Shown one piece after another: positions 46,801 to 57,591 of a stretch of DNA of 64,000 nt. Position numbers and translations under genes: made by a program. Under the pieces are notes generated by a model that was not told the DNA's origin, made no database searches, and saw only the letters and a program-made list of their open reading frames with translations. Origin of the DNA: Meloidogyne chitwoodi. Lineage: Eukaryota; Nematoda; Chromadorea; Rhabditida; Meloidogynidae. How positions within the stretch are numbered: position 1 is the stretch's first letter; every line of letters starts with the position of its first letter. The DNA is taken from positions 744,001-808,000 of the forward strand of contig JACZZP010000002.1 in assembly GCA_015183035.1 (NCBI GenBank), written 5' to 3'.

Positions 46801-49800
46801 AATTTTAAAATAATTTATTTTTACATTTCTTCTTTATCATTAAAAGCCATTCCAAGAAAAGGATTAATACTATCATGTATAGCATCTTTCACAGCTGTTA
46901 ATAAAACTAAATCTTCTCTAGTAAATTTTATTGGCTGTTTTTGTACAAATCTTCTATATGTTGCGTGTGTATTAACTCCTAATATTGCATGTTTTTTATT
47001 TCCAGTAATACTTTGATTTGATAATTTTGTATTAGAACTTCCAATTGAAAGAAGAGAACGAGCTGCTTCTTCATCAATTAAACGAAAATCATCGTTAAAT
47101 AAACGCCATGGCATTTTATTTAATGCACGGGTTTGACTTTAAAAAATTATTTATTATACTTATTTTTAAAATAAATAAATATACCAATGTCTACGTAATA
47201 ACCAAAGTAAAAGAATAAGCATTATTAAAGCCAAAATAGTTGCTCCAACAGCAATTTCTACAGTATAAGAACATCGCTGACCTCTAAATCCACAAATTGG
47301 TTCATCAGGTGGCATCAATCCATTTTCGGAAGGCCAAAAGCCAGTCATTATATCAGTTAATTTCTTTAAAAAAAAATATTATTAAAAAATTAAAAAAGAA
47401 AACCAAATCATAACATCCAGTTCTATTAATAATTCCATCACAATTTGGAACTCTAAAAGTAGTCATTTGTACCATTTTAAGAACTTTTTCTCTGTTTGGA
47501 GCAATAAAAAAAGCAGCAAATTGAGGAGCTCTATCAGCTAAATCATCCATTTGTACTAATCCAGTATTTGAATTAGAAACAACTGTTCCAATACCTTTAG
47601 AAAAATAATATTCTTTATAATTTAATTTCATTGAACATTAAAAAAATAATTAAGAATATTTAAAAATGTTCAAAATATCCCCAAAAAGTAAATAATTAAA
47701 AACAAACCATCAAAAGAAAGTCTTCTCATTGCACTCCAAATTTGATGTCCATCAAGTACAGCAAGTGTTTGATTAGCTTCATCTGTTTTATTTATTATTT
47801 TGCGGACAGCTAATGCATATAATTTTAATGAATCATATAAATGAAGATAAGCAAATGTATTACTCTAAAATAATTTATTTAATTTTTTTTAATTAATTTT
47901 TATTTTATTCCTTAATTACAAATTTTATTTGCCGACTAGGTCAAGTAGTCTCTAGTTTTCTCTTTATCTCTAATTCTCTTTTTTATTATACTATTCTTTT
48001 CCTAGTCGGAATGACAAATAAAATTGCTAATTATTTAAATTTGCAATCCTTGGCCTTTTATCTTTTTTTTAAAAATTTATTTACCAAATCCAAGTCTTCT
48101 TTAGCTAATCCAAATTTCTCTATTCGACTAATAAATGTATCGATAAGAACATTATCAAATCCATTAACATCATCAACAATTATAGCATTTGCATAAGTAT
48201 CTTTTACTTGTTGTAAAACTTCTCCTGTTGTTCCCATCCATGGAGAAGCATCTGAAAAAATTATTTTTTTTTATAATTTTTTTTCGAAGAAATACCTTTC
48301 GGTCCAGATTGAAGCCAAGGAAGAATATAAGCATATTCTGGTGTATTCATTTGAGCTTTGGAAATGGCACTCATAAATTCTTTTGTTAATTCACGCGTAT
48401 AAGAGAAAATGCAAATAACAACTAAAAATTATTTAAAATTATTTAACTTTATTATTTTGTTAAAAATAAATTTTAGAACTTTAAATATTACTTTAATAAA
48501 ATTTAATTAAAAAAAAATTTTTTTTAATCAAAAATATATTTAAATTTAGCCTTTTATTTGTACAACTGTTATACCTAAAAATGCGCAATTATGGAAAATA
48601 AATAGTTAAAAAGGAAAAGGAAAAAGAATAGTCCCCCTTTTTTGTAGTATTTTTGTCTACTTTAAATAATTAAGTATTTATTTATTTTTTAATAAAATAT
48701 TGATTTAATAATTAATTAATTATGGTAAATGTCCAGTTGGCGGTCTACCTATGCGCCTTATTTTTTCTGCGCCGAAAAAATGTTTTAGACTGACTTGATT
48801 GATATTGCCCCAAGAAAACTTTGATGTTAAAGGAGATTTAAATTTTATTTAGTCTTCGTTTCAATGTCTATTGGGAGTGTTCTATTACTTCTCAATTTTG
48901 GGCCCAAGGCCGGTTGGTTTTGGCACAAAAATGGATCTATTCATTGAAATTTACTCTAATGTAAAATTTCCATTGATCGACAAAACATCATCCTACAAAA
49001 TACCTTCCACACTTTAGAGTAAATTTTAATGAATAGATCCAAGTTTTAAGACCAAGCAGCCATGGGCCCAAAAATGAAGAAGTAATAAAACACTTTCAAT
49101 AGATCCAAGTTTGACGTGTTCCACAATCTTTTAATAACTTTTTTACACATCAAAGTTTTCTTGGGGCAATATCAATCAAGTCAGTCTAAAATATTTTTTT
49201 CGGCGCAGAAAAAAAAAGGCGCATAGGTAGACCGCCAACTGGACATTTACCATTAATTATTTATTTAAATTTTTTTAGAGTATTGTATAAATTAAATTAA
49301 AAATAAATTTATAATTTTTTTTTAAATTCTCTAAATAGGTTAATTTTTGAATTTCTCACATAAATAAATAGTTTTAATAAGAATTGCGCAATATCTACAT
49401 ATTTTAATATCAATTTATTTATTTATTTTATTTATTTATTAAATCTGATAGACAAAAAATATTTTTTTTGAATTTATTTTTCTTTTAATTATCTGAATAT
49501 TAATTAATTAAATTTAATATTTTAAAATGATTATTATTTTAACTTTTGGTTTTAATTTTATTTTAATTAATATATTTTTAATGGATTTTTTAATCAAAGC
49601 ACAAAATTTAAATAGTTAAGTTAAAAATAAATAAATAAATATATTTGACAATCTCCCCTCAAAGTCCCCCAACTTTTTTTTAATTTTCTGATTTAAATAC
49701 CAATTTTATTTATTTTTAAAATTATACATAAATCCCCTATAAATTTATTAATATTTTTTAAGTAAAATAAAAATTAAAAAAAAAAAAGGAAAAGATTTGC

Positions 49801-52800
49801 CGGTACTTTTCCTTTATGGTTACAAAGTCCGCAACTGCAAAAATTTAATATTTTTCTCAAAAAGGATTATTTTAAAAAATATTTATGTCCATGAGCTAGT
49901 TTCCACAACTATTATCAGGACGAACACCTTTTATGCCACGGCACGAACTACAACGCCACATAGGGATAAGTTTTTCACGTTTTTTCATCTCAAACGGAAC
50001 CATTCTATTACCACAACAAACTCGTTCCTTATGTAGAATTCCACAACTTTGAAGAAATTTTGCTGCATGGGTTTCATCAGGTATTTCAGAAAGCAATTTT
50101 TTATAATTGTAACTCATTTTGTAAAATTAGAATTTTATAGATTCAAAAAACTTAATACCTTTTATATACCAAAAAATTTATAAATAATCTTTATAATAGT
50201 TGTGAGCTCATGGACATAAATATTTTTTTAAATAATCCTTTTTGAAAAAAAATATTAAATTTTTGCAGACAAAAACTTGCGGACTTTGTAACCATAAAGG
50301 AAAAAAAGTACCGATTTGCCTTATCCAATTCCTTATAAAATTAAGAAAAAATAAAATTTATTTATTTTAGATAATTCAACTCAATTAGTTTTAAGGGCTT
50401 GTTGTGGAGATAATTGTGAAGAATTTCAAAGACCTGAGGAGGTAAAATTATTTTTTTTTATAATATTTTTTTAATTTTATAGATGTACGGTATTATGTGG
50501 TAGGAATGAAAATATTAAAATAATTAATTTTTTTTTTAAAAAAAGTTGTGGTGATGAACCAAGCAATCAATTTGAAGAAATTTGTTGTGATAATATTCCT
50601 AGAAGGTTAATAAAATAAATTTTTTTTTTAATTTTTTGGGAATTTATAGAATAAAGAAAAAGGGGAAAATTGAATATTTAAGAAAATAGACTGATATTAA
50701 GAATTTTTTAAATTTAATTAGAAATTTGTTTAGTCTTTTTTATACCCAAATATATAATTTATAGACGTAAACAATCTTCAAGTTTTATTGATCGTTGTTG
50801 TGGAAATCAAACATTAGCTTATGACCAAACTTGTTGTCAAGGTGTTGTGCATAATATTCCTTCAGGAGAATGTTGTGGAAAAATGGCATATGCAAGAAAT
50901 TCATTTAATACACTCTGTTGTGATGAAATGCTTTTAACAAATGTTGATTCGTCATTAACTTGTTGTGGTAGGGGTAAAAGCAAAAAATAAAATATTTGGT
51001 AATACTTAAGTTTAGCCCCCCCTTTTTCTTTTCAATTTTTATAAATGTGTTTTTGATTCTAGTAAGGTTTAATTTTTGGTATATAAAGTTTGTAAGAATT
51101 AGAGAAGATTTATATCTTCCCAATTTATCAATATGGAACAAAATAAAAATTTCAAATATTTTGATCTAAATGAAAAACTACGTTGAACGACAAATGGCTT
51201 AATGAACTTAGTCTTCTTCATGAAAACCGAAACTAATAAATGAACAACAATCAAAGGCAAAAAAGACCATAGATATGGAACATGGCGGTGTATAACAATG
51301 AAAATTGAAAAGAAAAAAGGGGGGCCTAAACTTAACTATTACCAAATATTTTTTTAATATTTATAAAAAAAAATAATAGTAATAATTTAAGGCAAAAATG
51401 CCTATGATGGAGGAAAAAGAGAAATTTGTTGTGGAGGGCAAGTTTATCTAAAAGAATTATTTGATGGATGTTGTAATGTTTATGTAGGCATTTTAATAAG
51501 AGAAAAAACAAAAATTTTTTTAAAGAATTCAGAACCTTCTTCTGAATATCAACAATATAATACGAGAACACAAATTTGTTGTGATAGACCTATTGAACGT
51601 TTTGGAAAAACAAAATGTTGTTATTTAAAAGATAATCGAGGATATTTTTACCCAACAAGTTATGATACTAATTCACAATGTTGTACATTTCCTTTTTTGG
51701 AAATTTCAACAAAAAATGAAAATGGAACATGTAATAATTGAATAAAAAAAAAGAAAAGAAAAAAGATTAAAAAAATTAAATAATTTAATTTATTTTCAAT
51801 GGAATGATGGAAAATTAGACCATTTTTCAATTATATTTAATAAAAAAACATTTAAAAATCAAAGAATATCAGAGCAAAACTTTAAAAACAACTACTAATT
51901 AATTATTTAGCAAAATATCCAAATTTAACATTATGCCAAAAATCCCATTAATTTAAAAAAAACCTACTTCTAGCATTTTGTGAAATTTCATTAAGTAATC
52001 CACTTCGAATTATTTCATTTGAATCCCAATTTTCATCAATTATTATCTAAATTTAAATATTTTTAAATAATAATTTTGCTCTTTTCTTGCCTTTTTCACT
52101 ATAGACACTGTATTTGTTCGACGAAATTCTTCTTCAAATGCTGTTACACGTTCATAAGCAATTGGTCCACTATTAGTTACAATTGATATCTTAATATAGT
52201 TTTTTTAATTTTGTTCAAAAAGGGGCCAAAATTGAATTGAAAAACATAAATATATTTATTTTTAATTTATTACTCCTTATATTTCCGAACGTCAAGAAAA
52301 GCAAGTAGATTTTAGATTAAGGAAAGTTTTATCTATCACAAAAGACAAAGGGAGATAATGTACCCTTGTGATATGTCAAAAAGGAGAAACCCAAATTTTG
52401 TAAGCTCAGCTTTTCCGTACGAGAATAAAGCTTGTACAACACGGCCGTCGATCCATCCACATAGCCGTGCACAGGCTTTCCGTTCTTGTACCACAGCGCA
52501 ACGTACATGTTCTGCTGGCCCAACACTTTGACAGGATTGTCCGGAAACAGAGCATCAATTGAATTGAACGTCCATATGTCCTGCTTCGGCGCAAGGTTTG
52601 CATTGCAGCTGTAGACGAGTGATTGAAGTGTGATGGGTTGTTGAAGTTGTGAAATGGCAAAATTGTTTGTTTTTATAGCTTTAAGTGTGATTTTTGCAGT
52701 CTTCTCAACCAAACACTATAAAAACAAACAATTTTGCCCATATCACAACTTCAACTTCAACAACTCATCATCACTTCAATCAATCGTCTACAACTACAAT

Positions 52801-55505
52801 GCCAAACCCTGCGCCGAAGGAGGACACATGGGCGTTCAATCCAATTGGTGCTCCGTTTCCGGACAATCCTGTCAAAGTGTTGGACCAGCAGAACATGTAC
52901 GTCGCACTGTGGTACAAGAACGGAAAGCCTGTTCACGGCTATGGATGGAACGACGGCGGTGTTGTACAAGCTTCATTTCCGTATGGCAAAGCTGAGCTCA
53001 CAGGAAAAGTGGACCTTGGCGGCATGATTCAGGTGTGTTTAATGATTTGCTTGTTTAGTTATTAAAAATAATCTTTCACTTTTAAAGGTGCTGCAGTACA
53101 AAGGAGATCATAACACGCTCGGCTATTGGTACGAATGGATCAAGTACAAGGACCGTTTCGAGAAGACTGATGAGCGTCAGCTGGTCCGATGCGGAGACTC
53201 GATGCCAATTCTTTGGGAAAATCGTGCTGGAGGCAATTTGCTCGGCTACTTGAATATGAAGACGGAAGAGGCCTATTTTTCACAGGCTGGAAAGGCGGAA
53301 TGCGTTCTTGGAAAGCCGCTCTCGGAAATGAAGATCATCGTTAGGTGCTTTAACGATTTATTAAGCATAAATAATTTTCCATTTTACAGGAATCTGAAGG
53401 GAGGTCCACAAGGATGTGTGTGCGCCAACTGTCCCAAAGGCCCGCCGCCAGTGCTCATAATGCTGAACGAGTGGGCAGATATCCGAATGGGAGACCCATG
53501 GCCAGGATACAAGACGGTGAGAGCGGCTAACAAGACGTTGAACGTTGCGGCCGGTGATTCTAATGAACAACATGTGGCACTGTGGTACGTGCATGGTGAG
53601 CCAGTAATGGGGCGAATCTGGAACAATGGAGGGAAGGTAATATTCTAACAGAATAACCATTTAAAATATTTGTTTTCTTTAATTAAGGTTGCTGCAGCGT
53701 TCGGTTGGAACGGGAAGGCCTTCATAGACAACATCGGCTCCATTCAAGTACTCGTCGACCTTCCAGATGTGGTTCGAGGCTACGACTACGAATGGCGACC
53801 ATGGAGCGATGCAGCTGTCTATGACAAGAATGCTCGAGTGTACTATCCAGTGCATGTGGACCACATAAAAGGTAAGACTATAATCTACTTTTATGTTTGA
53901 CCAAATTTAAATTTTTTTATTAATTCAGGAAACATCTCCCCATGTGTGCTGACTCTTCCAAACGGCAAAGAGGCACTCGGCAAGGCGGACATTCGCAACG
54001 AGCGTGCATCGGCTGTTGTCGCTGGCAAGGACGAGCGCTTCGAAGGACCAGCTGTCCACAAATTCTTGGTCCTCTGCCGCAAACCGAAGCCAGGACAGAA
54101 GTTCGACGAGTGATGTGGATAATAACGAAACTCATAGGATTTTCCCCTCCATAATTGTTGTAATGTGATATTTTCCCTATATTCTAATTGTTGTAATGTA
54201 ATAATATTTTCCCTAATTATTTTTGTATGTTCATTTTTTGTAATATCTTGTTTTGTTTATTGATAATAAATATATAAATTTGTTTGATTTCTTAATTTTA
54301 ATTGTAATTAGATTTTAGTTTTTAAACTTTCACTTTAAAAAACTCATTAAACTTTACCAATCTTGAATTAGCTGAATTTCTATCAATTTGTTTGTTTTTC
54401 AAAAAATATAATATTTACCTTTCTCCATCCGTAATGTTCCACCATTCGAATAACAGCTTTTGCAAGAGAATTTGTATTTTTTGAAGAAAGCCTTGCCAAA
54501 GTTTTGTAAATATTTCGATCAGAAACTGCTGTAGATGTTGGCATATAAGAAATTGCAGGTATATTCCAAAATGAACACATTTTTGCAACAGCCTCAAATT
54601 CTTTAAACGAAATTATTTTTTATAAAGAATTTATTTAAAAAATAAATAAAAATACCCCCTGCACAATAAGGGCCTAGAAATGCTCTGACTTTCTGTAAAA
54701 TTTAAAATTAATTTAAAAAATGAAAATAATAAATTATACTTCTTTATGATACATTGAAGCAGCAACAGCAACTCCCTCAAATGTATCACCGCATGATGCT
54801 GCTGATTGGATAAAATTGCTAGCAAAGGTTATACTAAAAAATGTTTAAAATTTAATTTTTTTTAATAAAAAATACAAAATTTTACTCAAAATCAAGTTCA
54901 TCACCAAGAATTCCTTCATCAATTAATGCTAGTCGACTAATTTCTAAAACTCGGTCTCCATTGGGCATTGCTCCCTAAAATATTTTTTAAATTATATTTC
55001 TTTCTGTCTAACAATCAAATTTCCATAACCCCTTCACTACATTCTTGTTCACCTTCAGATTATTTTTATTTATTAATAACTCCCAATTATTTCTTTTTAT
55101 TCTTACCATAGCTCCAATATGTCCAAGTTTAATAATAATTCTTCCGTGAACTTCTTTTCGAAGAAATTCTCTAGTTGTTTTCCCTGCAGGAGTTGAAGTT
55201 GTTGCCCCAAAATTTCCCCCATTATTTGTTGTAAATCGATTATCATTTTCTGATTTATTTGAAGAATTTGTTTTTTCTTGTTGTCTTTTAATTCTTTTAT
55301 TATTATATTGTAAATTCAACATTTCTGGAGGACGATTGAAAAGAAGAAGTGATTCGATAAATCCTATTTCTTGTTGTTGAGAAGAAGGAAAAGTTTTTAT
55401 TCCATAAACATTTGCAAATTTGGAAAAGAAACAAAAAGGGAAAAGAAAAAGTAATACCAAACAAATTAAAAATGAACGAAGAATTAATTTAAATTTTGAG
55501 AACAT
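43866..55505 (-). CDS. Receptor-type guanylyl cyclase
   Basis: The start ATG at 55505 opens with a signal peptide ([20 protein letters not shown]). The extracellular ANF-receptor domain spans exons from 55107 to 47350: [72 protein letters not shown], then [12 protein letters not shown]. The membrane helix is at about 47185-47250 ([20 protein letters not shown]). The kinase-homology domain (47114 to 45230) begins [20 protein letters not shown]. It has TDFGL but [12 protein letters not shown] in place of HRD, so it is a pseudokinase. A dimerisation coiled coil ([20 protein letters not shown]) precedes the cyclase domain (44870 to 44000). That domain has [44 protein letters not shown]; the Glu and Cys that select GTP are present. 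The expected FSDIVGFT reads FSNIVGFT, with the Asn codon at 44774-44776. The stop is at 43866-43868. Introns of 3.5 and 2.2 kb contain other genes and transposons. The kinase-homology region resembles GCY-28/NPR-type receptors. Confidence 0.9.
47921..48025. repeat. Dispersed gactag element in guanylyl cyclase intron
   Basis: The left end aattttatttgccgactagg (47921-47940) and right end cctagtcggaatgacaaata then aaatt (48001-48025) are inverted repeats, apart from a 5-nt insertion. The core gtagtctctag and ttctctttatctctaattct is shared with copies near 19255-19335 and 19621-19760. Confidence 0.7.
48724..49251. mobile_element. 528-bp foldback DNA transposon with 9-bp TSD (Mutator-like MITE candidate)
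   Basis: It starts ggtaaatgtccagttggcgg and ends with the inverted complement ccgccaactggacatttacc. The two halves are complementary over most of their length, with arms of roughly 250 bp interrupted by small indels. It is flanked by attaattat at 48715-48723 and 49252-49260. A 9-bp duplication with very long terminal inverted repeats is typical of Mutator-like elements, although Merlin also makes 8-9 bp duplications. No open frame is present. It sits in an intron of the receptor guanylyl cyclase. Confidence 0.85.
49802..50312 (-). mobile_element. Merlin-type DNA transposon, internally deleted, 8-bp TSD
   Basis: It is 511 bp with terminal inverted repeats of about 110 bp beginning ggtactttt(cc/tt) and including ttatggttacaaagtccgc. 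It is flanked by gatttgcc at 49794-49801 and 50313-50320. Inside, a minus-strand frame from 50117 to about 49896 encodes the N-terminus of an IS1016/ISXO2-type transposase: [20 protein letters not shown], then the zinc-ribbon-like VCCGNRM and [17 protein letters not shown]. The frame runs into the terminal repeat, so the DDE catalytic region is missing. The 8-bp duplication fits Merlin. A related relic with the opposite half of the transposase lies at 4602-4944. Confidence 0.85.
50371..51741 (+). CDS. Galaxin-like dicysteine-repeat protein, nested in guanylyl cyclase intron (5' exon unresolved)
   Basis: Exons at 50371-50441, about 50483-50500, 50547-50605, 50765-50966 and 51391-51741 give repeated CC motifs: [105 protein letters not shown], and the end NSQCCTFPF...GTCNN with TGA at 51739-51741. 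The (x)CCGxxxYxxxxxxCCxG pattern is the galaxin-type tandem dicysteine repeat found in secreted, disulfide-rich animal proteins, originally from coral skeleton matrix. An upstream exon with ATG and signal peptide is expected, but I could not place it. The Merlin element ends 58 bp before the first recognisable exon. The gene lies on the strand opposite to its host. Confidence 0.7.
50998..51343. mobile_element. 346-bp MITE in galaxin-like gene intron, 8-bp TSD
   Basis: The ends ggtaatacttaagtttag and ctaaacttaactattacc are imperfect inverted repeats. They continue into complementary ccccccctttttcttttc and gaaaagaaaaaagggggg, about 45 bp in all. The flanks carry aaatattt at 50990-50997 and 51344-51351. 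There is no internal coding frame of note. The 8-bp duplication and the GG start resemble the Merlin ends seen nearby, but the terminal sequence differs. Confidence 0.8.
52400..52686 (-). pseudogene. Frameshifted inverted half-copy of the GC-rich two-repeat gene
   Basis: This is an inverted, head-to-head partial copy of 52717-53003. It covers the TATA-like tataaaaacaaac, the leader and the first part of the coding exon ([26 protein letters not shown]). Relative to the intact gene, the first ATG is out of frame because of a one-base deletion. A second indel changes GYGWNDGG to GYVDGSTA. The copy ends before the first intron and is followed by unrelated AT-rich sequence, so it looks like a dead fragment. 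A longer open frame (52329-52712) exists only because the shifts leave it open. Confidence 0.75.
52717..52798 (+). promoter_or_regulatory. Core promoter/leader of the GC-rich two-repeat gene
   Basis: A TATA-like ctataaaaac lies about 80 bp upstream of the ATG at 52799, followed by a pyrimidine/adenine-rich leader (tcacttcaatcaatcgtct). The same block is present in inverted orientation at about 52660-52690. The two promoters face away from each other across about 30 bp. Confidence 0.5.
52799..54113 (+). CDS. GC-rich two-domain nematode-type protein of unknown function, nested in guanylyl cyclase intron
   Basis: The start ATG is 52799-52801 ([20 protein letters not shown]) and the stop TGA 54111-54113. 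Five exons with short introns at about 53033-53087, 53345-53390, 53637-53687 and 53871-53929. Two tandem domains of about 170 residues share VALWYxxGxPVxGxxWNx[22 protein letters not shown] in the first and [20 protein letters not shown] in the second. Each is followed by an aromatic-rich segment ([30 protein letters not shown]) and an LVxCRK/VRNLK-type strand end. The linker has a CVCANCPKG cysteine cluster. There is no signal peptide, so it is probably cytosolic. GC content and codon choice (CTC, GGC, AAG, GAC) differ sharply from every neighbour, as expected of a very highly expressed or a recently moved gene. A poly(A) signal aataaa is at 54265-54270. I do not know the family name and assign no function. 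Confidence 0.8.
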
Positions 55506-57591
55506 TTTTAATTAAAAAAAATAAATTCTGAAAAATTATAAAAATATTTTAAAGAATTTTTAAATAAATAAATATAATAGTTAATTTAAAATACGTTGTA
55601 AATTAACAAAAGAATATTCTGATTTTTAAGTTTTATTTTAAAATACAAATTCTGATTCTTAACTATAGAATACGGTATATATATTAAATTAATTCTGATT
55701 TGAATTGTGCACATTATTATCGGATATTCTGATTCTAAAGGAATAATTTTGAAAACACACAAATTCTGATTTTTAATTAAAACACATAAATTCTGATTTT
55801 TAATTAAAACACATAAATTCTGATTTTTAATTAAAACACATAAATTCTGATTTTTAATTAAAAATTATATATAAATATAGTTAGGTAGTTATGATATGTA
55901 TTCTTTTCATTTTGTCAAAGAAAATGCTTTTTATTTAAATTAAGGAAATATATTTTATTAAAAAATAAAATCTCCTCAAAATCTTTTAAAAAATTTAATT
56001 ATTTTAAAAATTATTTTGCTTACGTAAATCATCTCTTTTTTTATTTTTATTTATTTTTAAATTCTTTTTCACTCTGAAAAAGTGCTTTTTATTTTTTTAA
56101 TAATCAAATCTGATCTTCTTAAATATTTAATTTATTTAATTGAAATTTTTAAAAAAAGAAAATGTTTTATTTTGAAGAGTTTATAAATTTAAATAAAGAA
56201 TTTTTAATATTTTTTTTATTAAAATGTTAGACTTTATTTATTTTAATTAATTAAAAAAAAATAAATAAATTTAAAAAAAAATAAAAAATATTTACAATAG
56301 AGAAAAAAATAAATAATATTTATTAAAACATAATAAAAAAGTTTTTAACTTTCTTAATAAATTTTGATTAATTTAAATAATTTTCTTTCATAATTAAAAT
56401 TAATTAATTAAATTTTTTTTTAAAAATATTTTTAATTTTCCCTCTTTATTTAAAAAAATATTATTTTTCTTCTTTTACAAATTTTTAACATTTATTACAA
56501 TTTTATGTTTAAAAAAAAAAGTTTTATTTTAACAATAATAAAAATATTTTTATTTACTTTATTCTTCTCTTTTTTGGAAGCCATGCGCAACTGATCCGAT
56601 GTTAAAAATTGAAAAATAAAAAAAAATAAAAATTGAAAAAAAGAAAAAAATAAAAATTTTTATCCTTTTTTAACATAAAATAAATAAAATAATTTTTTTA
56701 AATAAAATATTTGACATTTTATAAATATTTTAATTCACAAATATATATTTATTGGAGTTATTAAATTGAAAATTAATTTTAAAATTGTTTATTTAATTTT
56801 TAATAAAATTAAAAATGCTAAAAAAAATTTTGTTTTGTAAATAATAAAATTAAAAATATTTTTAAAAAATTTCAGTTATTTTAAAAACAAGCAAATAATT
56901 TAAAAGGGCGTCGTAAAGTTACCGCGCCGAAATCTCTCTTTTTTAAATTTAAAATATTTAAAAAAAAATAATTTTCAATTGCAAAAATTAGACTATAGGA
57001 AAAAAATATTTTTTTTCAATTTTATATTTATTTAAATATTTTGCTTTTTATGTATAATGTACATACTTAAAATGCTGGAAAATAAATAAATAAAATTTTC
57101 CAACTTTTTTTGATTATTTTAATTAATAAAAATATTTATTTTAAGAGAAAATAAAATAAATTTATTTTTTTTTTAATTTTTAAAAAATATTTTATAGTTT
57201 TTTTGGGTAAATCCCCCTACTTTTTATTTCTCTTTTTTTATAAAATTTAAAAAATAATTCAAAATCGATTTTTAAATTTATTAAAAAATAATTTATTAAA
57301 TTATTAAAAAAAATAATTTTTTTAAATTGTTGCAATTAAATTAAAAAAATAAAAAAATTATTTTTTAAATTCTGTGATTTTTTATCTTTAATTTTCTTTT
57401 TTAATAAAAAAGAAAAAAGAAAAATAAAATTTGGTAAATTTTATTTATTTATTTTTTCCTTTTCTTGCAATAATTTTAGCCAATTTTATTTAAAAATACA
57501 ATTATTTATTTTCTTAGAAAATAAATAAATAAAATATATTTAATTATTTTTTTTATTTTATTTTTAATAATTAAATATTTATTTTTAGAAA
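55506..57591. other. AT-rich divergent intergenic region
   Basis: About 2.1 kb upstream of the guanylyl cyclase (-) and the ET-module gene (+). It contains the 27-bp tandem repeat at 55752-55859 and several isolated ttctgattt words. The rest is extremely AT-rich with long A and T runs. No coding exon or RNA gene is seen. Confidence 0.55.
55752..55859. repeat. 27-bp tandem repeat, four copies
   Basis: The unit is aaaacacataaattctgatt followed by tttaatt, in four copies; copies 2-4 are identical and copy 1 differs by one base (cacac for cacat). Further isolated attctgatt words occur at about 55616-55735. The core is the complement of the aatcagaat repeats in the SLC22-like introns. Confidence 0.9.

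Noticed and set aside
52329..52712. 127-codon minus-strand frame as an intact gene
   Set aside because: Comparison with the inverted plus-strand gene shows that the conserved ATG is out of frame and the GYGWNDGG motif is shifted; better called a pseudogene fragment.
53361..53660. Minus-strand frames opposite the GC-rich gene
   Set aside because: Shadows caused by high GC and biased codon use on the + strand.
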